Assembly (NCBI GenBank): GCA_033239125.1
Contig: BSWB01000008.1
Span: 16,088,001 to 16,152,000, forward strand
DNA from: Fagopyrum homotropicum
Lineage: Eukaryota; Streptophyta; Magnoliopsida; Caryophyllales; Polygonaceae
Length of the DNA: 64,000 bases
Reading direction: 5' to 3'
Both the position numbers and the translations under genes were made by a program. The notes below the pieces were generated by a model. It was not told the origin of the DNA. It saw only the letters and a list, made by a program, of their open reading frames with translations, and searched no databases. This document shows, one piece after another, positions 20,974 through 33,539 of this stretch; positions within the stretch are counted from its first letter, which is position 1; each line of letters opens with the position of its first letter.

Positions 20974-22351
20974 ACATGCCTTGGGGTGAGATGACGATTG
21001 CTCTGCATGATGTCCATCTCATCTTCGGTATACCCATCTCAAGGACGGCGGTTACTCAGGTAATCTCCAAAGCTGATGTTGTCATCCGTGTGCAGGAGTT
21101 CTTTGCATTTACTGATGAGTAGATGACTGCCGGAGATGTGCGTCGTCGAGGGCTGTCACATTCCTTCTTACTGGATCAGTGTGACGGATATGCCCATCTG
21201 TATCCGACGACTGCAACGTCTGACTGGTTGTTGTATCTGCTGGGATCGACGCTCTTCACCGACAAATCTCAGCACACGATTTCTCCTGATTTGCTGATAT
21301 TGGTGGAGGATCTTGATCTGGTGATGAGCATATCTTGGGGTACGGCGACACTTGCCTACTTGTATAGGCGTATGGGCGAGGCCACTCGGGTCGACTGTCG
21401 CCAGATGTGCGGTTGTCTTACGCTGCTGCATGTAAAATATATCCTCTACACTCATATTATTTATATCGTAACTTAATTTGTAATGTTTGTCTAATTTTTA
21501 TTTCTTTTTTGTTCAAAGGCATGGGTATACCTATATTTTCCATGCTTTGCACCGGAGATTGTGGAGGGGTGGGAGCCTGGGATGCCTTGGGCAGCGAGAT
21601 TTGACAATAGGCCTATTAGGAGGGACACCCGTGACTACAGACGTATGCTTGATGAGATGAGTGTAGACCAGGCAAGCCCAATACATGTGCATACTTGTAA
21701 TCTTTTTGTTAATTTAAGTGTTTATTTTCTAACAATTTTGTTTGTTTGTAAACAAGTGAACTGACAGCCATACGGCCAGTTGGACTTCACTCATGGAGAG
21801 TTACAGCGTTCGTTGTTCCACGGGTTGTTGACTTTTATGGACGTATCAGAGCCCTACGATCCATACAGAAACATGAGGGCTTTTGGATATATTCAGACGA
21901 TTCCACCTCCGTTCATACAGCCTGATTATGCTATTAGGGTCAAGGATCCCAGGAGCTACAAAGTGGGTATCCTCGAGGTAGTTGGGCGTGGGATAGATGG
22001 GAGCACTATCATATCACGGTTGAGGAGATGGCTGCACGTTACGGCCCTGGATATACCGTCACCGACGATTATATGGCGTGGTATACAGACCGATCGCACT
22101 GGTTTATACGCCCAGGTGCTCAGCAGATGCATCCACCTCCACCTCCACCTCCACCTCCGACATTTGATGGACTCGACCCTCATGATTATGCTGCACGGTT
22201 TAGGCAGTACATTGGTGATCCTTCTGTACCTCCTTCCCTGCATCAGGACTAACGCACTTATGTAGATTATTTTCCTAATCTCCGAAATTATTCATACGGA
22301 TCTTACGATCATGGACAGGGTAGTGGTACTCGTCATGACGATGACGAGTAG
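20974..22351 (+). pseudogene. Plant mobile domain (MAIN/MAIL-like) gene, 5' truncated by e1
   Basis: The protein begins at the e1 junction as MPWGEMTIALHDVHLIFGIPIS, typical of the plant mobile (aminotransferase-like) domain. It continues with WLLYLLGSTLF, SWGTATLAYLYRRMGEATR and GCLTLL, then an apparent intron (about 21432-21518, GT...AG) and AWVYLYFPCFAPEIVEGWEPG, then a second intron from about 21672 with a GC-type donor, then QPYGQLDFTHGEL and a Trp-rich end. Lesions: in-frame TAG at 21120-21122, a TGA at the second exon junction, a frameshift near 21965 and a TAA at 22250-22252. Such genes occur both as host genes and inside Mutator-like elements; I cannot tell which here. The part upstream of e1 was not found. 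Confidence 0.75.
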
Positions 22352-22515
22352 GCTTGTGTATGAACTTTTTCTGGGTTTATATTGTGTGTTTAAACTTTTG
22401 AATCTTATGTCTACATTTTTGTGTATGTTTAAACTTGTTTCGTTGTATGTTTAAACTTTGTACTTAACTTTTTTCGTTATAATTAACTAAATATAAACGA
22501 TAACTATATAAATGA

Positions 22516-23137
22516 CTAGCATCTGTGGTTCCTTGTCATCTGAGACAATAAGTTCTTACATAACTAGTTCTGTTGATCCCGAGGGGAAATCAGCTACGAG
22601 ATTGAAGATGAAAGGGAAACGGAAGCTGTTGATGTATTGGCTAGCATCTGTGGTTCCTTGTCATCTGAGACAACAAGTTCTTACATAACTAGTTCTGCTG
22701 ATCCCGAGCGGAAATCCCAGAGGCATCCGGATTTGGAGGAAGATGATACTTGTTCTGATGAGAGCTGTGGGTGTTATGCGGATCCTGTTGACTGGACAGA
22801 TGAGGAGAATTCGAGCTTTGTGCAGACTTTGTCGTCTTTCGGCAAGGACTTTGTGATGATCTCTCGATGTGTTCAAACAAAGTCAAGAGATCAGTGCAGA
22901 GTTTTCTTCGGAAAGGCGAGGAAATGCCTTGGGCTGGAGATGCTATGTCGAGGCAAAGGTAAGGGCGCCGGAGGAGGTCGAAGATACACTGAAGATGCGT
23001 GTGTTGTGGAGGATGGTAAGGAGAAGAAGCTTATTATAAACATTAATGATAGAATTAAAAATGATAAATGTCTCCCTGTAGAATCACATCCCTCGGGGTT
23101 GTCTGCCCAACCTGAACTCGTAGCCCGAATTTTGTAA
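22516..23137 (+). pseudogene. SANT-domain gene fragment, POWERDRESS-like
   Basis: The translation holds a SANT/Myb domain: DWTDEENSSFVQTLSSFGKD, then FVMISRCVQTKSRDQCRVFFGKARKCLGLE, followed by YTEDACVVE. This order and spacing match plant NCoR-like SANT proteins of the POWERDRESS type, which work with histone deacetylases; the match is from memory of the family. The fragment lacks the long N- and C-terminal parts. Its first segment is tandemly duplicated with a 125-bp period (copies start at 22516 and 22641), which breaks frame in the first copy. The usable frame runs from about 22583 to the TAA at 23135-23137. Probably a captured or duplicated fragment, not a working gene. Confidence 0.65.
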
Positions 23138-23602
23138 ATTTGCAGCCTTTTGTTTATATTTATTTTAAATTTAGTTTGAATAAACCTGTTAATGGACACC
23201 ACCACCCACCCACGGTTATAAACTAAAAAGATTTTAAAGATGTAAATTTATCTATACTAATTTATGAAGGTTTCATAAATTAGGCTATAATCAAAGGGGG
23301 TTAGCAACTTGGATCTACATCTTCTCAAATCTCGAGAGTTGGTAGGGATGGATCTCACAAAGGCATTTGGTCTCAGGTGCAAGCAAAGTGGAAAATACTA
23401 ACTTTTTTTATGAAATCTTCATTCTTAATTAAGCTAATTGTCAAACCATAAATATAGATTAGACTGTAATCAAAGGGGATTAGCAACTTGGAGTCAATAC
23501 AGGCATTTTTAGGTTTTTGTATTGTCATAATTATAGATTAGGCATTTCTAGGTTTTTGTATTGTCATAAACTAAAGATATTATTTATCTATATGTAAAAC
23601 CG
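23138..23602. other. Intergenic, no gene seen
   Basis: Contains two imperfect copies of a segment with TAATCAAAGGGGRTTAGCAACTTGGA (split here: about 23290-23312 and 23469-23491) and a short direct repeat of GGTTTTTGTATTGTCATAA (about 23512 and 23551). A short GRDGSHKGIWSQVQAKW peptide near 23345-23390 may be another exon scrap. Confidence 0.4.
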
Positions 23603-23930
23603 TGTCCGTCACGGACAATGTAAGTTTGTCCGTGACGGACAAGCAAACCTTGTCCGTGACGGATAAGGTTAATGAAAATACTAAACAACGCACATTTGTC
23701 CGTTACGGACAAATGTGCGTTGTTAGTAAAAAAAAATGCGCTAAATAACAGCGGCCTTTATTTTATTTTATTTTTTTTGGCTAAGCCGGCGGTTTAACAG
23801 GAGATTAACCGCCGGTTTAGCAAAAAAAAAAGAGTCGTTGCTAAAGCAACGGCTCTTTGCCCGCCAACGGCTATTTCATATAGCTGTTGGCCGGGCCCCA
23901 CATTCCAACGGCTCTTTAAGCCGTTGAATG
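23603..23930. repeat. Cluster of palindromes and hairpins upstream of the hAT ORF
   Basis: In order: TGTCCGTCACGGACA (23603-23617), TTGTCCGTGACGGACAA (23626-23642), a degenerate third copy (23650-23666), a perfect inverted repeat with 20-bp arms around one base (23684-23724), a GCTAAGCCGGCGGTTTAA-type stem with loop (about 23780-23821), AGAGTCGTTGCT...AGCAACGGCTCT (about 23831-23857), GCCAACGGCTAT...TAGCTGTTGGC (about 23861-23891) and CAACGGCTCTTTAAGCCGTTG (split: about 23907-23927). hAT and Mutator elements often have subterminal repeats, so this could be the element end region. Confidence 0.8.
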
Positions 23931-24132
23931 TGTTTTTTTTAATTATATATGTAAATTGTTTTTAAATTTTTTTTTTTCTACCCTCAATTTCTATAAATAC
24001 CCAATCATTCTTCCATTTTCTCTCACAGCAACATTCTCATCTCTCTCTAATACTACTATTATTAATCTCGTATTTTCGAATCTCAATTCTCGACTTCTCG
24101 AATTCGAATCTTCTTCCTCTCAATCTATTCTA

Positions 24133-24660
24133 ATGGTAAACTCGAGCAACAATACTCCCGCTTTCTTTCCTAGCACCCAAGAAAGAGAAACTCAAATTCC
24201 CAATATGACACAAGGTCAAGATGAAGGGGCTTTTCGACAAGTCCCTCCATTGAAAATGCTTACATCCGACATCTATACAAAGCATTACAAGAAGGGTGTG
24301 GTGGTGAACGAGCATTGTCAAGTCTCGTGCAACTATTGTCCGAAGGTGTAAAAGTTAAGGGTGAAGGGCGGCTACGGGACTTTGCAAATCCACATGCAAA
24401 AGGTCCATCCCGAGAAGCTCGGAATATCACGGGGACAATCTCAATTGTCCCACGGGTTTGCATCTTCTTCCTCTCAATCTTCTTTATCATGTATAGCCAT
24501 AGTGACGAAAGTTTAGGATTAACCAACCTTATATGTTCTCATGCATTTCTAATTTCTTATGCGGAATATCAAGACGTACGAGAATATAACACTACTTATC
24601 TTCAACCTTCTTTTAAACCAACTTCCGTAAAACTGTTTCCAAATTAATTTCTAAATCTTA
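24133..24660 (+). pseudogene. hAT transposase N-terminal fragment with BED zinc finger
   Basis: The start ATG at 24133 lies downstream of a TATA-like CTATAAATA (about 23990-23998). The protein has a polar N-terminus (Ser, Asn, Gln, Thr), then a BED-type finger: CNYCPKV, a TAA stop at 24349-24351 inside the finger, and in the same frame GGYGTLQIHMQKVH supplying the two His ligands. A Ser-rich stretch follows, then stops. Around 24600-24655 a PSFKPTSVKLF-like patch resembles the hAT region before the catalytic domain. The DDE core and dimerisation region are not found. Confidence 0.65.
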
Positions 24661-25160
24661 TGAGCAAAAGAACAAAAAAATTCTTACGATTTTTACAATA
24701 ATTTTCGCATCAAGTTTCAAATTGTAGTGATATTTGAAGTACATTATTACAAAGACATTTTTACATGGGCATTACTTTACATTTATTGATAACGATATGT
24801 TTTTGCATTAATTGTTTTATTACATTTCGCCATTTCAACGAAATACATAATGCCATGAACATTGCAAACTTGAAAAAACGGTTTTATAAGAATTTAATTT
24901 ACAAATTGAATTTTTTCATACTCTTTTGATAATGCATCCGTTAACACCGCCGTTATAAACGAATTGATGGAGGATGCGGGACAATATATACGGAATCCTT
25001 CTTATTCACCAAAGACGTGGATGTCATATTTTAAACTTATGTGTTCAAGATGGACTTAAAATTTTATATTTTATGTTAAGCCCCATCACCAACGTAATTA
25101 AATATATTTAGCATTCAACCAATTTAAGAAAAAATGGAGGACAACGTGTTTAGAAAATAA
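24661..25160. other. AT-rich remnant, no gene seen
   Basis: Probably decayed hAT sequence: short patches with stops near 24661-24740. Nothing further recognised. Confidence 0.35.
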
Positions 25161-28100
25161 CTAGTTTAGTGCCCATGCCTTGTACGGGTATTTAAAAATG
25201 TATCTTTTGTTTTTTTTGAGTGAATAATTTTTTTTGATGCATTTTTCCTATTATACTTTGTTGATTTGATTATGAATATTTATGTAATAAAGTATACGTT
25301 TATTAAATAATAACAACATAATTATTGACCTAGTTCGTCATATAAAGATGACTACATCTAGGAGCATACCAAACCAAAAGTGTTCACTAAATCTATATTA
25401 TAAAAACCACGATATTAATAAATGTCAAAAAATAGATATGTGATTTTAATAAATGTCAAATAATAAACGATATCTATGCAATGCAAAAATATATTCAAAA
25501 TAAATTAATTCAAAAAATAAATAAAATTATGCAAATATAATATAATACAAATCCAGAAGATAACCTTTGTCGTGAAACCTTGAAATTATGTACGACAGTC
25601 CGATTCTAGAAAACGAAATAATTGTAAACTCAGAAGATAACATTAATCTTCAAACTTTTGTGTTTATTTATACAACTTCTTGAATGGTCATGTTTTCTTG
25701 ATAATCAAGATGTGATAGCAAATTCCATATTTTACAAAATAATTATGGTTTAATAAAAAAAATTTATTGGCTTAATTTATAATTTGATAAAAAATTTAAT
25801 TCGGAAAAAAACTGTGGAGGCACCACGTCAACATTATTGTCACCTACTTCAGTAAAGTATATAAATATAAATAGTTTATATACATGTCCTACACGGCTAT
25901 TTGTTAATGTAAAAGTTTTAGAAGTTATTTTATATTCATTGTATTGATAAAAGATTCTCTATCTTAAAAATATAGTTTAAAAAATAAAGATTTATTGGCA
26001 AAAAATGTATAAATTGTATAGTCAAAATCCTGACAATATTTAACGATAAGGCTGCCTAAAAAAAACTCGAGGGACACAATTACGACCCACATAATTGTAG
26101 GTTAACAATCCAAAAAATAAAATATTATTCAGATATGAATAGTAATTATACTTGAAGTTAACCAAAACACCAAGAAATGTATTATTTATATACTCTTTAG
26201 ACTCTCTATTTATACAAGTTCTAAAACCATCAAGCTTAGTAGCTAATCAAAGTGGGACAACAAAAACCATCAAAATTTTTAACTAAATAGATCATTTTGA
26301 TATTTATTTGAAAAAAAAATCTTCTCTAAAAATAAAACTTTAGGGGTACGGTTACTTATATAAAAGTAACGTGAAAATATTTAACGTAAATAGAAATTGA
26401 ACTTTACCAAAAGGTCAAGATTAATTTAGGAAAGAATATTATGACCAACATAATTGTAAGTTAACGATCCCAAAAATAAAATTGCCCACATAATTGTAAG
26501 TTAATGATCCCAAAAAAAAAATATTCCGATATGAATAATAATTATACTTGAACTTAACCAAAAGGCTAAAAAATGTATTATTCGTATAATCCTTAGACTC
26601 TCTATGTATACAAGTTCTAAAACTATCAACCTTAGTAGCTAATCGATGTAGGATAACAAAATCCCTCAAAAAGTTTAATGTATATAGATTAACCTAATAA
26701 TCATTTGAAAAAAAAATAAAAAATCTTCCCTAAAAAATAAACTTTAGAACGATTACTTAACCAAAATAAAGTGAAAATATTTAACATAAATAGAAATAAA
26801 AAACTAATAGAAAAAATCGGAGTACATTTATTTTTATTTAAAAAATTATCTCAAAAATAGATTGATTCCAACAATAAAAAGTGACGAGAAATAGTTCCAC
26901 TAACATATTATTAATTTGTTTACAAAAGATTATTTGGCTTACTAAAATAGTTTAAAAAACAAAGATTTATTGGCTAAAAATGTATTATTTCTATAGTCAA
27001 AATCTTGAAAATATTTAACGTAAATAGATAAGGCTGTCTAAAAAAAACTTGAGGGGCACAATTATGACCCACATAATTGTAGGTTAACGATCCAAAAAAT
27101 AAATATTATTCAAACGCCAAGAAATGTATTATTTGTATACTTTTTAGAATCTTTATTTATACAAGTTCTAAAACCATCAAGCTTAGTAGATAATCGATGT
27201 GTGACAACAAAAACCCTAAAAAAATTTAACTAAATAGATTATTTTGAATTCATTTGAAAAAAAAATCTTCCTTAAAAATAAAACTTTAGGGGTACGATTA
27301 GTTATATAAAAGTAACGTGAAAATATTTAACGTAAATAGAAATCGAACTTAACCAAAAAGCCAATATTACTTTAGGGAAAAACATTATGACCCACATAAT
27401 TGTAGGTTAACGATCCCAAAAATAAAATATTTCTTAAAAATAAAACTTAGGGGTACGATTACTTTAGAAAAGAACGTTATGACTACATAAATGTAAGTTA
27501 ACGATCCTAGAAATAAAATATTATTCCGATATGAATAATAATTATACTTGAACTTAATCAAAAGGCCAAGAAATGTATTATTCGTATAATTCTTAGACTC
27601 CCTATCTATACAAGTTCTAAAACCATCAACCTTAGTAGCTAATCGATGTGGGATAACAAAATCCCTCAAAAAGTTTAACGTAAATAGATCAACATAATAA
27701 TCATTTGTAAAAAAGAAAAAATATTCCAAAAAATAAATTTAATGGTTACGATTACTTAACCAAAATAACGTGGAAATATTTAACGTAAATAGAAATAGAA
27801 AACTAACAGAAAAAATCGGAGTACATTTATTTTTATTTAAAAAATTATGCCAAAATAGATTGGTTCCAACAATAAAAAGTGACGTGAAATAGTTCCAATA
27901 ACATATTGTTAATTTGTTAACAAAAAATTCTCTGGCTTAAAAATAGTTTAAAAAATAAAGATTTATTAGCAAAAAATGTATTATTTGTATAGTCAAAATC
28001 TTAAAAATATTTAACGTAAATAGATAAGGTTGCCTAAAAAAACTCGAGGGGCACAATTACGACTCACATAATTGAAGGTTAACGATCCAAAAAATAAAAC

Positions 28101-29530
28101 ATTATTCAAACGGTAAGAAATGTATTATTTGTATACTCTTTAGACTCCCTATTTATACAAATTCTAAAACCAAGCTTAGTAGTTAATCGATGTGGGACAA
28201 CAAAAACTCTCAAAAAAATTTAACTAAATATATCATTTTGATATTCATTTGAAAAAAAAGAAAAAAAATTTACCCTAAAAATAAAAACTTTAGGGGTACG
28301 ATTACTTTTAATTAGGGGTTAAGATTACTTTAGGGAAGAACATTATGACCCACATAATTGTAGGTTAATGATCCTAAAAATAAAATCTTCACTAAAAATA
28401 AAACTTTAGGGGTACGATTACTTTAGAAAAGAACGTTATGACTACATGTAAGTTAACGATTCCAAAAATAAAATATTATTCCGATATCAATAATAATTAT
28501 ACTTGAACATAACCAAAAGGTCAAGAAATGTATTATTTGTATAATTCTTAGACTCCCTATTTATACAAGTTTTAAAACCATCAACCTTAGTAGCTAATCG
28601 ACGTGTGATAACAAAATCTCTCCAAAAGTTTAACGTAAATAGATCAGCATAATAATCATTTGTAAAAAGAAAAAATCTTGCAAAAAATAAACTTTATGGG
28701 TACGATTACTTAACCAAAATAACGTGAAAATATTTAACGTAAATAGAAATCGAAAACTAACTATAAAATCGGAGTACATTTATTTTCATTTAAAAAATTA
28801 TCCCATAATAGATTGGTTCCAACAACAAAAAGAGAGGTGAAATAGTTCCAATAACATATTGTTAATTTGTTAACAAAAGATTCTTTATCTTAACAAATAG
28901 TTTAAAAAATAATGATTTATTGGCCAAAAATGTATTATTTCTATAGTTAAAATTTTGAAAATACATAACGTAAATAGATAAGGATGCCTAAAAAAAACTC
29001 GAGGGGCACAATTACGACTCACATAATTGTAGGTTAACGATCCAAAAAATAAAACATTATTCAAACGCCAAGAAATGCATTATTTGTATACTCTTTATAC
29101 TCTCTATTTATACAAGTTCTAAAATCATCAAGTTAAGTAGCTAATCGATGCGGGACAACAAAAACCCTCACAAAATTTAACTAAATATATCATTTTGATA
29201 TTCATTTGAAAAAAAGAAAAAAAAATCTTCCTTAAAAATAAAACTTTAGGGGTACGGTTACTTTTAATTAAGAGTCAAGATTACTTCAGGGGTGAACATT
29301 ATGACCCACATAATTGTAGGTTAACGTTCCCAAAAATAAAATCTTCCCTAAAAATATATAACCTACATAATTGTAGGTTAACGATCCCAAAAATGAAATA
29401 TTATTCCGATATGAATAATAATTGTAATTCAACTTAACCAAAAGGCTAAGAAATGTATTATTTGTATACTCTTTATACTCCCTATTTATACAAGTTCTAA
29501 AATCATTAACTTTAATAGATAATCGATGTG
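25161..29530 (-). repeat. AT-rich tandem array, possibly Helitron-derived, left part
   Basis: A unit of about 0.96-1.0 kb recurs four times; the anchor CTCGAGGG(G)CACAATTACGA (one copy degenerate) lies at 26066, 27048, 28043 and 28998. Each unit contains two related halves sharing CACATAATTGTAGGTTAACGA and a TATTATTYGTATA...CTATTTATACAAGTTCTAAAA stretch (motifs given in part). At the left edge CTAG (25161-25164) is followed by an imperfect stem CCCATGC/GTACGGG, which on the minus strand resembles a Helitron 3' end. No long ORF; the minus-strand ORFs at 26439-29543 are repeats of one low-complexity peptide. Confidence 0.65.
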
Positions 29531-31238
29531 TGTAACACCCCAAGCTCTGGGAACTTGAAGCGCTACGGGCTATGACCGCACAATGGGTCCCGACCCTCAG
29601 AGTAGCAACAACAAACGAATCTTACAACAAGTCACAGACGAATGAAAACCAAAACTCAATATAAAGCCAAAGGTTTAAACAAAAGAAAACACAAAAGCTC
29701 TGCAGTCGAGTTCAAAACAAAAGAAACAAAAACCCAATCCCGTCCTATAATGTACGGGAACCCCGACTGACCACACCATCCGGATCACTAAGAAGCATCT
29801 TGAACCTATGAAACATCTACAACGACGGTATAAACCGTTAGCTAACATTCTAGGTACAAGCAAGAGCGTAAAGGCACAAACACACATAAGGTAAAGAAAA
29901 CACATAGCATGCTCACACATTAACCGGTTATTATCTTTCATTAAGGTTATCCATTACTAATTCAACTTCTTTTGTCATACGAGAATCTCCCAAAACTCGC
30001 CTCCGCTTCCGTCTACCAATAGGAATAGATCAGTACTATCCGTTACCTACGGGCCTGGGTTGCAAGAGCACATTCTAGTCTCCTGTAGAACTAGACAAGT
30101 GGTCACCGCCCGGCTATAATACACTTGGGCCAGTTAAGGTTATAAAAAGGGTGAACCCTATTCCGGCTATCCGTTATACAATAATAAACAACACATCCAA
30201 GCCAATACAATCCAACTAATACGCAGAATGAGACTAAGTAAGTTCAAGGGACTTACCTCACACGAAGGCAACACAAAAGGCTCAGCAACAACTCAGAGAA
30301 CACTCAAGGAAAGCTTAGTTTCCATCAAGAAAGGAGCAAGGAAAGCCTGTACGAACAAGCAACACGGATCAGGAACGGAACGGTTGCTAGAAGTCTATAA
30401 CTTCTAGTCTCAACGATCTCTAAGAGATCTCCACAAGCTAAGGACTCAACCTTAGTCTTACAAAAACTCAGGGGACAAGGGACAACCACAAGGAACAAAG
30501 GAAAGGAACGAGGAAAGGAAGGAAGGAAGCAACTCACCAAAGATGGGAGTTACTGCAGAGAAACCGCAGGGGCGGTTGAGCAAGGCGCAGGGGCGGCTTG
30601 CCGTTGGGGCGGGATGTGCAGCCGCGGAGGCGGTGCACTGACAGAAGCTCTATCGGGGTTCCTCTTCGACCGAACTCACAACAAGGGCAACCAAAGCTCG
30701 AACTTTTGGTTCCAACACATCAAACCTCAACTCTAGAGAGCTTGAGAACAACAAAGGATCAACAACGGAATGCTCCACAAGAATCAAGGATCAAACTTGA
30801 TTCTTGGGGAACAAAAAAAGAGAAGAACAAAAGGAAGAAACCAAAACAAGAGGAGAAGGCATGCAGAAACTGTAAGAACGTGAAGAAGAAACCAGAAGAG
30901 ATGAAGTTACACGTTCAGCAAGGTTGCAGGAAGCGAGGGACGGCTGTAGCGCTCTAGGGTTGAAAAGGACGTAAGCAAGAGACGGGAAAAAGAGAAAAAG
31001 GAGAGAATATATAGGGAGCGCTAGAAAACTAGACGGAAAGGGCGTCTAGGGTTAGAAAGAAGACAAGAAAACCGGCCCATAAGATAGAATATCGGATATT
31101 CTATCTATGGAAGGAAGATAAAACGAACGAAAACAGATCGGGCGCGATCTGTCGTAAATCCGCAGGGGCAGATCAACACAGCCGCAGGGCGGCCCTCTTC
31201 ATCGCGGGGGCGGTCAAGGTAAAAACTCGGATCTTACA
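29531..31238 (-). repeat. Element A 3' LTR
   Basis: Plus strand TGTAACACCCC... to ...GGATCTTACA. The minus-strand TATA-like ATATATT lies at about 31007-31013. It carries repeats of the CCGCCCCTGCGG family word near 30560-30630 and 31150-31215. The neighbouring minus-strand purine tract is at 31239-31256. Confidence 0.9.
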
Positions 31239-31403
31239 TCAGATCCTCCTAAAAGAAGTTTCGTCCCGAAACTTGCAAAAGTCAAACGGTCACAACAACA
31301 CACAAAAACATAACTGAGCTCATATATTCTCACTTGGGGCACATAACACAAAACGTCACACACAAGCGTTCACAACGCAACAAAGGAAAAACCGAACAAT
31401 AGA

Positions 31404-31513
31404 CTAAGCTAAAGGTGCAACAAGCTCATCAAAAAACTCCGGATAGTTCCTCTGGATACAATCCCCTCTCCCAAGTCGCCTCATCAGCTCTTCGTATCGA
31501 CCACTGTATCTTC
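31404..31513 (-). pseudogene. Element A chromodomain tail, cut off by element B
   Basis: The minus strand codes for the last 36 or so residues after the chromodomain, ending in a Leu-Ala-TAG-type end at 31404. It aligns with 38290-38405 of B. The rest of the domain is at 40354-40618 on the far side of B. Confidence 0.75.
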
Positions 31514-33254
31514 TGTAAGATCCTAGATTTTTGTCTTCACCGCCCCTGCGGCTGTGAGATCCGCCCCTGCGGATCGTGCGACAGATCGCGCAGATCTATT
31601 TTCGTCGTTTTATCTTTCTTCCATAGATAGAATATCCGATATTCTATCTTATGGGCCGGTTTCCTTGTTTTCTTTCTAACCCTAGACGCCCTTCCGTCTA
31701 GCGTTCCAGCCCTCCCTATATATTCTCTTCTTTCTCTCCTTTTTCCCGTTCCTTGTTATCGTCTTCAAACCCTAGAGAGCTGCAGCCGTCCTTGCTTCCT
31801 CCAATCCCGCTGAACGTATAAGTGCATCTTTTCTGGTTCTTCCTCACGTTCCTTTAAGCGCTGCATGCCTTCCCTTCTGTTTTGGTTTCTTCCTTTCGTT
31901 CTTTTCTTTCCTTCTTCTCCAAAGATCAAGCATGAGCCTTGATTCTTGTGGAGTGTTCCGTTGTTGACCCTTCGTTGTTCTCAGGCTCTCTGGAGTTGAG
32001 TCTTGACGTGTTGGAACCAAAGGTTCGAGCTTTGGTTGCCCCTGTTGTGACATCTGTCGAAGAGAAGCCCGACAATAGCTTTTGACGAAGATCCGCCCCT
32101 GCGCCCACGCTGCCACTGCGCCTTTGTCACAGCCACCCCTGTGCCTGCACAGAGACGTCCCTGCGCCTCTGTTCAGCCGCCCCTGCGCATCTGTCTAACC
32201 GCCCCTGCGGTTTCTCTACAGTAACTCCCGTCTTTGGTGAGTTGCTTCCTTCCTTCCTTTCCTCGTTCCTTCCTTGGTTCCTTTTGGTTGTTCCTTGTTC
32301 CCTTGAGTTGTTGTAAGACTAAGGTTGAGCCCTTAGCATGTGTTGATCTCTTAGAGATCGTTGAGACTAGAAGTCATAGACTTCTAGCAACCATTTCATT
32401 CCTGATTCGTGTTGCTTGTTCGTACAGGCTTTCCTTGCTCCTTTCCTAAGGGAAACTGAGTTTCTTTGTGTGTCCTCTGAGTTGTTGTTGAGCCTTTTGG
32501 GTTATCTTCGTGTGAGGTAAGTCCCTTGGACTTACTTAGCTTCATTCCGCGTATTAGTTGGATTGTTTTGGCTTGTTTGTGTTGCTATCATGTTTATAAT
32601 GGATAATAGGAAATAGGATTCACCTTTTGTTAACCTTAACTGGCCCAAGTGTATTATAACCGGGCGGCGACCACTTGTCTTGTTCTACAGGAGACTAGAA
32701 TGTGCTCTTGCAACCCAGACCCGTAGGTAACAGATAGTACTGATCTATTCCTATTGGTAGACGGAAGCGCATGCGAGTTTCGGGAGATTCTCGTGTGACA
32801 AAAGAAGTTGAATTAGTAATGGATAACCTTAATGAAAGATAATAACCGGTTGATGTGTAAGCATTCTATGTGTTTTCTTTACCTTATGTGTGTTTGTGCC
32901 TTGACACTCTTGCTTATACCTAGAATGTTAGCTAACGGTTTATATTGTCGTTGTAGATGTTCCGCAGGTTCAGGATGCTGCTGAGTGATCCGGATGGTGT
33001 GGTCAGCCGGGGTTCCCGATCATTATAGGACGGGATTGGGTTTTTGTTTCGTTTGTTGTTTCCCTTTTGTTTTGACCCGACTGTGGAGCTTTTGTGTTTT
33101 CTTTTGTTTGAACCTTTGGTTTTATATTAAGTTTTGGTTTTCATTCATCTGTGCCTTGTTGTAAGATCCGTTTGATGTTCCTACTTTGAAGGTCGGGACC
33201 CATTGTGCGGTCCTATCCGTAGCGCTTCAAGTTCCCAGAACATGGGGTGTTACA
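31514..33254 (+). repeat. Element B 5' LTR
   Basis: 1741 bp, TGTAAGATCC...GGGGTGTTACA. The TATA box is TATATAT at 31717-31723. CCGCCCCTGCG words occur near 31540-31575 and again, in many variants, at 32092-32212. Confidence 0.93.
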
Positions 33255-33257
33255 ATA

Positions 33258-33270
33258 TGGTATCAAAGCA
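33258..33270 (+). promoter_or_regulatory. Primer-binding site of B, tRNA-iMet type
   Basis: TGGTATCAAAGCA, three bases after the LTR; one difference from the usual TGGTATCAGAGCA. The matching site of A is on the minus strand at about 58412-58426. Confidence 0.85.
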
Positions 33271-33539
33271 GGTTAGCAACAATGGCACTCGAAATATTCT
33301 AAAGGTTAGATGGATAAATAAATAGAACCCGGAAGGGGTCTAACGTTTTCAAAAGGGGGTTTTTGTTTTTAACCTTTCGGTCTGGGATAGATGTACGGGC
33401 GACCACCACCACCTCCGCAGATCTCAACAATGTTGTTTCTTTCGTGTTGGCCTTTATATGTGCTTTTTCTGGACTTTTTCTTTAGTTGTAGTGTGGCCTT
33501 ATATCTATATACGTAGTCTTATATATATCCTTATAGCAG

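Noticed and set aside
26439..29543. Minus-strand ORFs with repeated YKFEFRTC-like or NYYSYRN peptides in the AT-rich array
   Set aside because: Low-complexity translations of the tandem unit, with no start context and no known domain.
30598..30957. Basic 119-codon ORF in the LTR of A (and similar ORFs at 31844, 38938, 59509)
   Set aside because: LTR leader sequence; frames differ between copies.
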